From Verrucomicrobiaceae bacterium (GTDB lineage Bacteria; Verrucomicrobiota; Verrucomicrobiia; Verrucomicrobiales; Verrucomicrobiaceae), in assembly GCA_016795365.1 (NCBI GenBank), contig JAEUHN010000039.1, positions 124,001 through 188,000 on the forward strand: a stretch of 64,000 nt of DNA, written 5' to 3'. The translations under genes were made by a program, and so were the position numbers. The notes under the pieces are model-generated. The model was not told the DNA's origin and made no database searches. It saw only the letters and a list, made by a program, of their open reading frames with translations. The stretch's first letter is position 1. Every line of letters starts with the position of its first letter. Positions 42,536 to 51,553 of this stretch are shown here, in pieces.

Positions 42536-43657
42536 TCAAGCCGCCTGCCGGGACGGCATGAATCGCCGCTCCACCAGATGAAATCCAAGCAGTCCCGCGC
42601 CCAGGCTCAGCAGCGCACCGAGCGCCGCCAGCCAGCCGTTCGATGGCAGTCCACACTGAGTTTGAAAACACCAGGCCGAGAGCAGCACCAGGACGGGAAA
42701 ATGGAAGATGTAGATGCTGTAGCTGCGCAAGCCCAGCCATTCGAGCACCCGACCGGCCTTCGTCTTGAGCACATCGAAAGGCATCATCTCGAAAGCTGCA
42801 ATCGCCGCCGAGCCCATGATCATGTTGAGCACCATCGTCCAGGGCGAGTGCTCGGAGACGCGATGCAAACCCGCCAGCGCTGCGAGGGCCATCACACATG
42901 CCGTTGCCCACAAGGCCACACCGCCACGTTGTTGTTTTCTCCAGCTCAGCAGCACCTCTGCCATCAGCGCTCCGGTCAGCCACACAGGATACGAGCCCAT
43001 CATGCCCGACCACCATCCCGCCAGCGGCACAAACCAGCACGCAAGGCCTAAAGAGAGGCCGAGCACATACGCCCCCATTCGATGACGAAGCCAGACCAGC
43101 ATGAACAACGGATAAAGCAGGTAGTAGAAAACTTCGTGCCCGATCGACCAAAGCGGGCCATTGCCGCCGAAACGAATGCCAAATAGTGAAGGCTGAGCTA
43201 GCAGCGCAGGCACAACGGATTCCACCCGATAGCCTGCATCAGCGAAGTTTTGATCCAGCAGCAAACTCCCCGTCTGCGCCGCATACAGCCTTGGGAACCA
43301 ATGATGTCCCACAGCATCCAGCAGCACGGTGAAGATCAACACCGCGTAGTAGGGCGGCAGGATGCGGCGTGCGCGGCGAGCCAGATAACTCAGGGCATCA
43401 AACCCTTGCTCTTTCCCTTCCACCAGCGCCTGGGCCGCCCGCAAATGAATGAAGAAGCCGCTCAAGGCAAAGAACACCATCACCGCCTGATGCCCAAAAC
43501 GGAAGGCCGCGAAGAACACACTCACTGCCATCTCCCACCATGCGTGAGGCAGCACCTTCCAGTCCTGCCAGCCCATCCAGAGCAGCATTCGCGCATGGCC
43601 CACCAACACCATCAGTGCAAGACAGGCCCGCAGGACATCGAGGTTGCGCAGCTTCAT
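42536..43657 (-). CDS. Acyltransferase family 3 (OafA/YrhL-like) membrane O-acyltransferase
   Basis: This 373-residue protein has about ten membrane segments. The N-terminal NLDVLRACLALMVLVGHARM carries the conserved His of the family (~20), and FFALSGFFIHLRA lies in an early helix. Relatives move acetyl or other acyl groups to exported sugars. ATG 43657 is chosen because NLDVLRA begins there and the start then overlaps the upstream FkbM stop by 4 bases. A second family member is at 46130-47215. Confidence 0.88.
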   Translation of the reverse strand: MKLRNLDVLRACLALMVLVGHARMLLWMGWQDWKVLPHAWWEMAVSVFFAAFRFGHQAVMVFFALSGFFIHLRAAQALVEGKEQGFDALSYLARRARRILPPYYAVLIFTVLLDAVGHHWFPRLYAAQTGSLLLDQNFADAGYRVESVVPALLAQPSLFGIRFGGNGPLWSIGHEVFYYLLYPLFMLVWLRHRMGAYVLGLSLGLACWFVPLAGWWSGMMGSYPVWLTGALMAEVLLSWRKQQRGGVALWATACVMALAALAGLHRVSEHSPWTMVLNMIMGSAAIAAFEMMPFDVLKTKAGRVLEWLGLRSYSIYIFHFPVLVLLSAWCFQTQCGLPSNGWLAALGALLSLGAGLLGFHLVERRFMPSRQAA

Positions 43658-44439
43658 GCCGTAGGTGCGAGCCAGACCGCGTTGCCAAACTCCGTCGAGC
43701 AGCGGTAACCGCACCGCTCCAGCATCTGTTCGATGTCCGACACCGATTTGCCCCGATCCGCGAGGATGGTGGGATGCAGCTCCAACGCCAGCGCCTTCAC
43801 ACGATGCTGCTCGAAGACCTTCGGCGAGCCCAGGAGCGCCTCGTATTCGAAGCCCTCAATGTCCACCTTCATGAGGTCCACCTGCCTGCACTCATGGGCA
43901 TCAAGCGCCTCTTCGAGTGTCAGCGTGCCGATCTCCTGGGTGGGCAGCTTGTATTTGCTGTGGCGGTGAAAACCGCTGCCACCGGAGTTGGTGCTCGCGG
44001 TCAGATGAAGAGTCGCGGTGCCGCGCTGATCCGAGATCGCCGCGTTGAGCACCTTCACCTGCTCCATGCCATTGAGCTTGAGATTCTGCTCGATCACCGG
44101 CAGCAGCCGATGCTGCGGTTCAATCGCCAGCACACGGCCCTCTGCCCCACAGAGCCGTGCACCGATGACGGTGAAGTAGCCCTCATTGGCTCCCAGATCG
44201 ACAAAAGTGTCGCCAGGCTTGAGGAACTTCTCCAAGGTCTGCACCATCCCGTGCTCGTGTTCGCCCTGATTCGTCAAAGCGATGCCCAGCAGCGACACCG
44301 GATCGATCCAGAACGTTCCCTGCGTCGTAGTCACTGTGACTCGCTTCACTCCTAGCCATGGCTTCAGCCACGCGGCGAGCACGTTCGGCCGCACGCGGAT
44401 GAGCACGCGCTGAAGAAAACGTTGGTAACTAGAAAGCAT
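43654..44439 (-). CDS. FkbM-family methyltransferase
   Basis: This 261-residue class I SAM enzyme has FVDLGANEGYFTVIGARLCG (~76-95), AIEPQHRLLPVIEQN and the FkbM block QVDLMKIDIEGFEYEALLG pattern near 170 (seen here as VDLMKVDIEGFEYEALLGS). It overlaps the O-acyltransferase gene by 4 bases. Its position among acyl- and glycosyltransferases points to sugar O-methylation. Confidence 0.87.
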   Translation of the reverse strand: MLSSYQRFLQRVLIRVRPNVLAAWLKPWLGVKRVTVTTTQGTFWIDPVSLLGIALTNQGEHEHGMVQTLEKFLKPGDTFVDLGANEGYFTVIGARLCGAEGRVLAIEPQHRLLPVIEQNLKLNGMEQVKVLNAAISDQRGTATLHLTASTNSGGSGFHRHSKYKLPTQEIGTLTLEEALDAHECRQVDLMKVDIEGFEYEALLGSPKVFEQHRVKALALELHPTILADRGKSVSDIEQMLERCGYRCSTEFGNAVWLAPTA

Positions 44440-44454
44440 TGGGGGGCTCGCGGT

Positions 44455-45153
44455 TTACTTCGTCGCCTCAATGTAAAGCGTCTCGAACTCGTGAGCAGGG
44501 TCATCGAGGCACAGCTCGGGAATTGAGGCACTGCCGGACTTCGACTTCTCAACGCCCGTGAAGCCTGCGCGCTCCAGTTCCTTCTTCAGCGTCTCAAAAT
44601 CCCAGGCAAAGAAGTGATGCCCTCCCATGCGGAACATGTGATTGATCACCCGGTTGGGTGTATCGAGTGCCTCGGTTGATCCGCCGAGGTGAGCCAGCGA
44701 GGTGAAGAACTCCGTCTTCCCGTCCACGTAGGCACGGTAGTAGATCTCAGCATCGGGCATCCCGAGGCGGAACCTCCCGCCGGGCTTCAGCAAACGGAAG
44801 CACTCGGCCAGGAAGCTGCGGGCTTCATCGAAGTGCAGGTGCTCGATCACATGCTCCGAATAGATCATGCGCGCCGCTCCAGCCTTCATCGGCAGTGGTT
44901 GGCGAAGATCCCAGATCAAGTCGATGCCCGGCGCGGAGAAGCAGTCCACATTCATCCAGCCCTCCATCACACGGCGACCACAGCCCAGGTGCAGCCGCAC
45001 ATCACTCAAACCGGCCGCACGATCTGCCATCTGCCGCCGTGAGGGCAGGATGGCATTCAGGAGGCGCAGCCGCGTCATCGTCCATTCCATGTGCATCGCC
45101 TGCCAGGTGTGGGCAGGGAAGAGCTTGAGTGCGATTTGGGTGGTCAGTTTCAT
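44455..45153 (-). CDS. SAM-dependent methyltransferase
   Basis: This 232-residue protein has VRLHLGCGRRVMEGWMNVD (~52-70), MIYSEHVIEHLHFDEARSFL (~95) and LLKPGGRFRLGMPDAEIYY (~120). It shares this architecture with the gene at 35926-36597, so the two may be distant paralogues. It is separated from its neighbours by 15 and 5 bases. A role on a glycan intermediate is inferred from context. Confidence 0.82.
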   Translation of the reverse strand: MKLTTQIALKLFPAHTWQAMHMEWTMTRLRLLNAILPSRRQMADRAAGLSDVRLHLGCGRRVMEGWMNVDCFSAPGIDLIWDLRQPLPMKAGAARMIYSEHVIEHLHFDEARSFLAECFRLLKPGGRFRLGMPDAEIYYRAYVDGKTEFFTSLAHLGGSTEALDTPNRVINHMFRMGGHHFFAWDFETLKKELERAGFTGVEKSKSGSASIPELCLDDPAHEFETLYIEATK

Positions 45154-45158
45154 CTGAG

Positions 45159-46133
45159 TTAGAGAGCCATCGAGGGGGTGAGAGAACGCCGTTGCCGCAG
45201 GGCATGGACGGCATCGGCGAGACGAACGGCAAAGCGATAACCCACCAGCGTGCTCAACCAGCGGAGCAGGCGCGGACCCTGCGGTTTGAAGTCCGGCCTC
45301 AGGGCTTCGAGGTGGGCGCAGAGATCTTCGAAGAGTGATTCATCCACACGATGCGCCCCTCGCGACAAGCTTGTGAGCACCTCCACCATGGCATCCTCAC
45401 GCAAAGGCGTCCACCCACCGGCAGTGCCGCGCCAGAGACGCTCGATGTCTTTGGCGCTCGCATGACAATCACGCAGAAACGCCAGCCGGTTCCGCGTGGA
45501 AACCGACCCGCTCCGATGCTGGCGATAGAGCGTGCCGACCTCCGCATCATGCGCCCAGACAGCTCCAGCATGAGCACAATCAAAACCAAAGCGCGCATCC
45601 TGGATCACCGGCAGCCAGTCCTTCCATGGGAGCACTTTGTCGAGGAAGGCCCGACGATAAAGGTAGGCTCCGGTGGGGCACCACATGCCATTGAAGAACG
45701 CGATCTCCGCATCGGCGTTCACGGACTCCCAGGTGCGTCGCACCTCTCGTGTGCGCTCAAAGCCGCGACCCTCCATCTCCTCCAGCACTTGCCAGTCGCC
45801 ATACACCACATCGGCACCCGAGGATTCGATGAGCGCCACCTGGCGCTTCAACTTGCCAGGCAGCAGGAGATCATCGGCATCCAGGTAGTTGATCAGGTCG
45901 CCCGACGCGAGCTGGGTGCCCACGTTGCGCGCATGGCTCACCCCCCGATTCTCTGAGCGATGCAGCGTCCAGTGCGGATAGAGCTTCTCCACCAGAGCCG
46001 CCGTGCCATCAGTGGACCCATCATCCACGACAATGACTTCCAAGTCCGGCCACTCCTGCGCTGCCACGCTCGCCAGCGTTTCAGTCAGCCAGCGTTCGGC
46101 ATTGTAGGCCGGGATGATGACGGAGACTTTCAT
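45159..46133 (-). CDS. Glycosyltransferase family 2
   Basis: This 324-residue GT-A enzyme starts MKVSVIIPAYNAERWL and has VVDDGSTDGT (~37), NYLDADDLLLPGKL (~85) with the metal-binding Asp pair, and a C-terminal helical part that may contact the membrane. ATG 46133 is chosen for the N-terminal motif and its 4-base overlap with the acyltransferase upstream. Substrate unknown. Confidence 0.88.
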   Translation of the reverse strand: MKVSVIIPAYNAERWLTETLASVAAQEWPDLEVIVVDDGSTDGTAALVEKLYPHWTLHRSENRGVSHARNVGTQLASGDLINYLDADDLLLPGKLKRQVALIESSGADVVYGDWQVLEEMEGRGFERTREVRRTWESVNADAEIAFFNGMWCPTGAYLYRRAFLDKVLPWKDWLPVIQDARFGFDCAHAGAVWAHDAEVGTLYRQHRSGSVSTRNRLAFLRDCHASAKDIERLWRGTAGGWTPLREDAMVEVLTSLSRGAHRVDESLFEDLCAHLEALRPDFKPQGPRLLRWLSTLVGYRFAVRLADAVHALRQRRSLTPSMAL

Positions 46134-47215
46134 CGTCCAAAAATGTGTTTGAGCCTCAACGATGGCTTCTCGCAAAAATGCCAGCTCAGCATCGCAAACG
46201 GCATCACCAACACCGCCGCTAGCGATGCCAGAATCCATGGTGAACTTACACCCAGCCCAACGGCCAGCAGCAGTCTCTCGACCGGCGTTCCATAAAGATA
46301 CACGCCATAAGAGTAGTCGTGCTTCAGAAAGAAGGCGGGCGAATGAAACGAAGCAGCCAGTGGGAACGACAGGGCGGGAAGAATCAACGGCATCGCCTCA
46401 TGGTAGTATCCGAGTCCCGTTGCGATGGTTCCCAAGCCAAGAGCGACCATCCACGTCGCTTTTGTGCAAGGCATATAGTCTTGCCAGCTCCACCAGACGC
46501 TCCCGGCGACGAAGTAAATCGGAAGCCTCACAGACATAGGAGTCGAATAGATTTTCATGAACCATCGACTGTGAGTGGGATCGAAAATAGAGTTTGCGTA
46601 AAACAGACAGAACACGCCGACCAACCACCACGAACACCGTCGCACCGCGCCTGCAAGACCCAGGACAAGAATGCCCATGTAGCAGGCGAACTCGGATGCC
46701 AATGTCCAAAGCGAGGGGTTGAAGTAGTGGGGCACGCCAAGCCCCGCTGTCAGCGATCCGATGTCTCTCTGCTTCTGAGCCAGCAGCCAGTTTTTGGTGA
46801 GGTAAGTGATGTGTGACGGATCGGCTTGCCAGTAGCGTCCAGGCTTGTCGAGCAGTGCCCACAAAACGGGAGCCAACGCTACGACGGTAATCAAAAGGCA
46901 GAGCCAATAACCAGGCATGATTCGAAGCACGCGATTGACCACGAATTGCTTCGTGCTGCGTGAGCGATCCCAGCTTTGTGCGACAAGGAATCCGCTCAAC
47001 ACGAAGAACCCATGCACCGCGAAGGAGCCCCAATCGACCTGCTGCCGACTGAACCCAAGCATCGCGTCAGGACCGAAACTCCCAAAAGGGTAGGCGTGGG
47101 AGAGCACCACAAGCATCGCCAGCACAAGCCGCAGCACGCCCATGCAATTGGCAGCAGGATCGGCCAGCCGGGCAGCCCCGCCGACATCGTCCGACATGGC
47201 GCGCTTGATCGTCAC
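46130..47215 (-). CDS. Acyltransferase family 3 (OafA-like) membrane O-acyltransferase
   Basis: This 361-residue polytopic protein has GVLRLVLAMLVVLSHAYPFG (~26-45) with the conserved His, VHGFFVLSGFLVAQSWDRS (~67) and about ten membrane helices. It probably O-acylates exported sugars. The GTG start at 47215 overlaps the upstream FkbM stop (GTGA), consistent with the locus; an ATG at 47197 is an alternative. Confidence 0.87.
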   Translation of the reverse strand: MTIKRAMSDDVGGAARLADPAANCMGVLRLVLAMLVVLSHAYPFGSFGPDAMLGFSRQQVDWGSFAVHGFFVLSGFLVAQSWDRSRSTKQFVVNRVLRIMPGYWLCLLITVVALAPVLWALLDKPGRYWQADPSHITYLTKNWLLAQKQRDIGSLTAGLGVPHYFNPSLWTLASEFACYMGILVLGLAGAVRRCSWWLVGVFCLFYANSIFDPTHSRWFMKIYSTPMSVRLPIYFVAGSVWWSWQDYMPCTKATWMVALGLGTIATGLGYYHEAMPLILPALSFPLAASFHSPAFFLKHDYSYGVYLYGTPVERLLLAVGLGVSSPWILASLAAVLVMPFAMLSWHFCEKPSLRLKHIFGR

Positions 47216-48198
47216 AAAGCAGCCCTCTTCATCAGTCGTTGAGGTGGATTCAAGCTCAGCAGCCAGTCACGATTCTCATAGCTAGCGAAACACTTCTCGT
47301 GCTCCACCAACCCTTCATCGGTCACATGAAACTTCCGGTAGCGAGCAAGGTCCGGCGAGTTCAAGACGGGAAGGATCTCACTCTCGAAACGTGGGATGAT
47401 CTCCATGATGAGGTGTGGCCAGTCACGCTGAAGCACTCCCTTCATCCCCCGGATCGCCGCTGCTTCCGCACCTTCGCAGTCCATCTTGATCAACGACACT
47501 TTTCCAATCCCACTCTCGGCGCAAAAGGAGTCCAATGCCCTCGTCCGCACCGTCACGGCACCGTCTTGATCGACGACACCGGGAAGCAGGCTCGCACTGC
47601 TGTGCCCCCACGAGTCGAAGTCAGCGAGGAAGAGATTCGCTTCGCCATCGGCATCCGAGAGCGCAGCGGGCACCAACTTCACCGGCAGCCCGGGATTCAA
47701 CGCCAGATTGTGCTGCAAGCGGGCGAAGACGCCGGGGCTAGGCTCAAAGGCCTGCACCGTGCCTGCTCCGCGATGACGCAGCAGGGTGCCGAGATACAAG
47801 GTGAAGTAGCCAAGGTTGGCACCGATGTCGATCACATCGCCGGACTCGCCCGCAGGCAGGTCCTTGACCAGTTCCCACATGAGCGTCCGCACCTCGGGTT
47901 CGTAGCGATCATAGCCCCAGTAATACCATTGGCGGCTGAGTTCATCTTTGAGGTCGAGCCGAAGCTCCAACGACGTGCCGGGTAGTTCCGGCACCGGCAC
48001 CGCAAACTCCACCATGCCCTCCGGCGCACTGCTGACGGCGAGCACATTATACACTCGCGCCCGTGCCAGTTCGCTGCGCCGTGGATCGCGGGTGACCTTG
48101 ATCGCCAAGGTGTGCAGCACCTCGCGAACTTCAGGAATGCGGCACACCCAGCGCATCAGCGCATTCAGGGCATGACGAAGAAAAAGCGGTGTCATCAT
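47212..48198 (-). CDS. FkbM-family methyltransferase
   Basis: This 328-residue protein has a longer N-terminal region than its paralogues and then class I SAM motifs: VIDIGANLGYFTLYLGTLLR (~145), AFEPSPGVFARLQHN and SLIKMDCEGAEAAAIRGMKG (~248). ATG 48198 shares one base with the TGA of the upstream gene; an ATG one codon later is equally possible. The longer frame to 48345 lies inside that neighbour and lacks homology. Confidence 0.85.
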   Translation of the reverse strand: MMTPLFLRHALNALMRWVCRIPEVREVLHTLAIKVTRDPRRSELARARVYNVLAVSSAPEGMVEFAVPVPELPGTSLELRLDLKDELSRQWYYWGYDRYEPEVRTLMWELVKDLPAGESGDVIDIGANLGYFTLYLGTLLRHRGAGTVQAFEPSPGVFARLQHNLALNPGLPVKLVPAALSDADGEANLFLADFDSWGHSSASLLPGVVDQDGAVTVRTRALDSFCAESGIGKVSLIKMDCEGAEAAAIRGMKGVLQRDWPHLIMEIIPRFESEILPVLNSPDLARYRKFHVTDEGLVEHEKCFASYENRDWLLSLNPPQRLMKRAAL

Positions 48199-50315
48199 CA
48201 GTCGTTGGATTGCGATTCGAGCCACCACGCACGCCCTTGGGCCAGGCCCTCGGCGAGCGTCACCTGAGGTCGCCAGCCAAGCACGCGTTCGGCCTTGGCA
48301 GCGGTGAAGCGGGTGGAAGTGAGCGGGTAAAGATCCGCCAGCCACGCGGGCACTGGCTTGTGTGCCGAAGCGGTGGAAGGCCGGGCCGCCGGGGCTGGAC
48401 GGCTGACCGCAGGACGTGCGGGCAGCACTCGTCGTGCGAGATTCCGCAGGCTGCGAATCATCGGGACCGAACCCGCCGCACGCCTCACCTCAGCACTGCC
48501 CAGCGCCGCACGCACCACATCCACCAAACGTCCCGGTGGGGGCTCCTGCGCGGCAAGCTCAGCCTTGCTCATGCTCTGGATCGCAGCGACTTGTTCGTCC
48601 AGCAGCGGCGTCAGAAACTCACGCCAGGTGCATCGGCCATCCGCGATGATGAATCGCTGTCCATGCGCTGCGGTCGTGAGGCAGGAGGCGGTGATCGCAT
48701 CGACCAGATTATCGACGTGGTTGTAGTGGCAGAGTCCTTCGCCGTTCTCGACGAAGGCAAAGGTGCCCTCGGTTGCGAGATCGAGCGGCAGCCGTGTGTA
48801 GGCGTATCCCCACGGGCCATAGACATTGCCAGGATTCAGGATGACGAGGCGTGTGCTGCCAGAAGTCTTCGCCCGCTCCAGGCACCACTGCTCCATGGCA
48901 GCCTTGCTCTCGGCGTAAGCACCGCCGTGAGGCCGATAGGGAGCCGATTCGTCGAGTTCTACCGCGCTCTCTGGAAAGCCATAAACCCACAGCGTGCTGA
49001 GCACGACCACAGCCTCCACGCCTGCGGCAATTGCAGCCTCTACGACCGCCTGCGTGCCATCAATGGTTGTTCGCTTCTGCGCATTGATCTCGCCGTCATT
49101 GCCGTAAGCCAGATGCACCACGAATCGGCAGCCTCGGAACGCAGCCTCAAGCTCGGCGCGATCCTCCAGCCCCACCCTCGTCATCTCCACGGGATAACAA
49201 CCAATGCCAGCCGCTCGACGATACGAACGCAGCAAGCACCGCAGCTCGACGCCCTCCTTCACGCCCAGCCGCTCCACCAATCGAGTGCCGATGAAACCGG
49301 TCGCACCTGTGATCGCGATGCGTCCCCTCAACTCGGGAGCAGGCTGACGCTCGGGAGCGGGACGCTGAGCATACGCATGCTGCACCAAGGCAATCACTTC
49401 TCCATGTTCACCCGCCGAGGAAACGTCGTGAGCACTGCCTTTCAGTCCCTGCGACCATTGCTGATACTGCTCGACGAAGGCATCCACAAAGTCTGCCTCG
49501 CCGCCGAGACTGATCTGGCCTGAGACTTCGCTCCCCACCTGCAAGGTGCAGCGTGTGAAGTCCGCTGCCTTCATCGTGAGCGATCCCCGCGTGCCCTGCA
49601 CCACGAACTCGTTGGCCAGCACGCGACGTCGTGAGAGTCGCATGCTGGCGGGCACTCCCTGAAGCGAGCGCAACTTCATCTCACACTCGGCTTCCACGCC
49701 TCCCGCCCAATCATCCGCATAGCCCACGATCTCCAGCTTACCGAGGAGGAGCTGCAGGAGGTCGAGGAAATGCACACCCATGTCGGCCAGCACGCCACCA
49801 TTGGCAGGACGAAATGCCTCACCGGTGCTCGATGGCCATTCGTAGAGTCCGCCATGCGAAACGCGCACCGACTCGACCTCGCCGATCGTGCCCGCCTTGA
49901 TCGCGGTGCGCATGGCACGGAAGGCATGGGTGAAGCGACGCGACATGCCCACGCCCAGGGCAAGGCCGGCACTGTGAAAGGCCTCATCAAGTCGCGCACA
50001 AACATCCGCTCCCAATGCCAGCGGCTTCTCACAAAGCACCGGCACCCGGGCTTCCAACGCCGCCATGCAAGCGGCCTCGTGGAGATGATTGGGCAAGGTG
50101 ATCACCGCGAAGTCCGCGCACCCAGCCTCCAAGGCCTCAGCAAAGCCAAGCGCACTCACTTGAGTGTCTGGATACAAGGTCTGCAAATGCTTGAGAGCCA
50201 TTGCATTGAGGTCCGCCACTCGCGTATTCGCCAGCCAGCCAAGCCGCGCGAGCGCAGGCAGATGCAGATGCTCCGTCACCGCACCGCCACCGAGGATGAG
50301 GATCTGCGGCGTCAA
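48198..50315 (-). CDS. Fusion of Gfo/Idh/MocA oxidoreductase and NAD-dependent epimerase
   Basis: This 705-residue protein has two NAD(P) enzymes. Residues 1-~330 are a Gfo/Idh/MocA dehydrogenase (ILILGGGAVTEHLHLPAL, VPVLCEKPLAL at ~93, GGVLADMGVHFLDLL at ~173). Residues ~340-690 are an extended SDR (IAITGATGFIGTRLVERLG, and Tyr-x3-Lys in GAYAESKAAMEQW at ~490), with a Pro/Ala-rich insert (~640-660). Each type oxidises, reduces or epimerises nucleotide sugars. Fusion suggests consecutive steps on one donor. It overlaps both neighbours. Confidence 0.87.
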   Translation of the reverse strand: MTPQILILGGGAVTEHLHLPALARLGWLANTRVADLNAMALKHLQTLYPDTQVSALGFAEALEAGCADFAVITLPNHLHEAACMAALEARVPVLCEKPLALGADVCARLDEAFHSAGLALGVGMSRRFTHAFRAMRTAIKAGTIGEVESVRVSHGGLYEWPSSTGEAFRPANGGVLADMGVHFLDLLQLLLGKLEIVGYADDWAGGVEAECEMKLRSLQGVPASMRLSRRRVLANEFVVQGTRGSLTMKAADFTRCTLQVGSEVSGQISLGGEADFVDAFVEQYQQWSQGLKGSAHDVSSAGEHGEVIALVQHAYAQRPAPERQPAPELRGRIAITGATGFIGTRLVERLGVKEGVELRCLLRSYRRAAGIGCYPVEMTRVGLEDRAELEAAFRGCRFVVHLAYGNDGEINAQKRTTIDGTQAVVEAAIAAGVEAVVVLSTLWVYGFPESAVELDESAPYRPHGGAYAESKAAMEQWCLERAKTSGSTRLVILNPGNVYGPWGYAYTRLPLDLATEGTFAFVENGEGLCHYNHVDNLVDAITASCLTTAAHGQRFIIADGRCTWREFLTPLLDEQVAAIQSMSKAELAAQEPPPGRLVDVVRAALGSAEVRRAAGSVPMIRSLRNLARRVLPARPAVSRPAPAARPSTASAHKPVPAWLADLYPLTSTRFTAAKAERVLGWRPQVTLAEGLAQGRAWWLESQSND

Positions 50316-51553
50316 GATTGCACCTCCACCACTCGGTTCACTTCGAGGAAACCTCGATACTCGGCCGCGTAAGGCGCAGAACCATGTTCGCTAGGGCGGG
50401 GCAGCACCGAGAGCGTGCGCAGCTGCAGCACTTCTTTCCGGCCCTGATTGCCTGCATAAAAGAGCCCCATGGCATACTCGCCCTCGACCAGGGGCAGGCG
50501 ATCAATGTCGATGTTCACACGCAAGGGTGAGCCCGGTCGAGCCTGGAACACCGTCCTTTCACCGCGCAGATCGACGATGGCCACTCGCTGGCCTGCTGCG
50601 GTGTAAATCAAGAGACAAAGCTCACCCAGCACCTGCTCCACGGTGCTCTCCAGTTCCAGGCGCACGGTGAGCGCTGCACCGCTCTCGATCATCGCCTGGG
50701 ACATCTCGTAGCGTTTGAGCGTGAGCGTGGAGTCCAGCTTGTGCTCCTGAAGTTCCCCCGATGAGGCGCCATCCGCCGCCAGGTAATCAGCGACAATCGT
50801 TTTCACATCGCCACGCGCCGCTACCTGACCCGAGCGCATGAGCAGGGCCGTCGAGCACAAGGCGGATACCGCTGCCATGTTGTGGCTCACAAACAGCACC
50901 GTGCGCCCGCCGCCCTTGGCAACGTCCTGCATCTTGCCCAGGCACTTCGCCTGGAACTGCGCATCGCCCACCGCGAGCACTTCATCGACGATGAGGATCT
51001 CTGGCTCCAAGTGAGCGGCGACCGCAAACGCGAGCCTCACATACATGCCGGAGGAGTAGCGCTTCACCGGTGTGTCGAGGAAGCGCTCGATCTCGGCAAA
51101 GGCAACGATCTCATCGAACTTGGCTTTGATCTCGTCGCGGCGCATCCCGAGGATCGCTCCATTGAGAAAGATGTTCTCCCGTCCGGTGAGTTCAGGATGA
51201 AAGCCGGTGCCCACTTCCAAGAGCGAGGCCACACGGCCCTTCAACGTGATGCGCCCAGTGGTCGGCTCCGTGATGCGGCTCAAGATCTTTAGAAGTGTGC
51301 TCTTGCCTGCGCCATTGCGGCCAATGATGCCGACGACTTCACCTTGCTTGATCTCGAAGGAAACGTCTTTCAACGCCCAAAACTCCTCTTTGGAAGCCGC
51401 CTGCAACGCGTCCCGTTCACCGGGCTTCATCCAGCGCAGCGGTGCCTTCGCAACATGAACCAGGGTATCGCTGAACTTGCGATAACCGCCGGCCTGATGA
51501 TTCAGGATGTAGCGCTTGCCGACCTGATCGGCGCTGATGATGACCTCAGACAT
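50312..51553 (-). CDS. Wzt-type ABC ATPase for polysaccharide export (copy 1)
   Basis: This 413-residue protein has an ABC ATPase domain (~1-255): Walker A GRNGAGKST (~75), signature region VKRYSSGMYVRLAFA (~155) and Walker B ILIVDEVLAVGDAQF (~180). A C-terminal beta domain (~270-413) resembles the Wzt carbohydrate-binding domain that recognises the finished glycan end. The partner permease (Wzm) is not in the window. ATG 51553 overlaps the stop of wecE by 8 bases. A paralogue is at 62028-63245. Confidence 0.9.
   Translation of the reverse strand: MSEVIISADQVGKRYILNHQAGGYRKFSDTLVHVAKAPLRWMKPGERDALQAASKEEFWALKDVSFEIKQGEVVGIIGRNGAGKSTLLKILSRITEPTTGRITLKGRVASLLEVGTGFHPELTGRENIFLNGAILGMRRDEIKAKFDEIVAFAEIERFLDTPVKRYSSGMYVRLAFAVAAHLEPEILIVDEVLAVGDAQFQAKCLGKMQDVAKGGGRTVLFVSHNMAAVSALCSTALLMRSGQVAARGDVKTIVADYLAADGASSGELQEHKLDSTLTLKRYEMSQAMIESGAALTVRLELESTVEQVLGELCLLIYTAAGQRVAIVDLRGERTVFQARPGSPLRVNIDIDRLPLVEGEYAMGLFYAGNQGRKEVLQLRTLSVLPRPSEHGSAPYAAEYRGFLEVNRVVEVQS

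Noticed and set aside
48189-49523. A 444-codon plus-strand open frame
   Set aside because: It is antisense to the oxidoreductase-epimerase fusion, with shadow composition and no motif.
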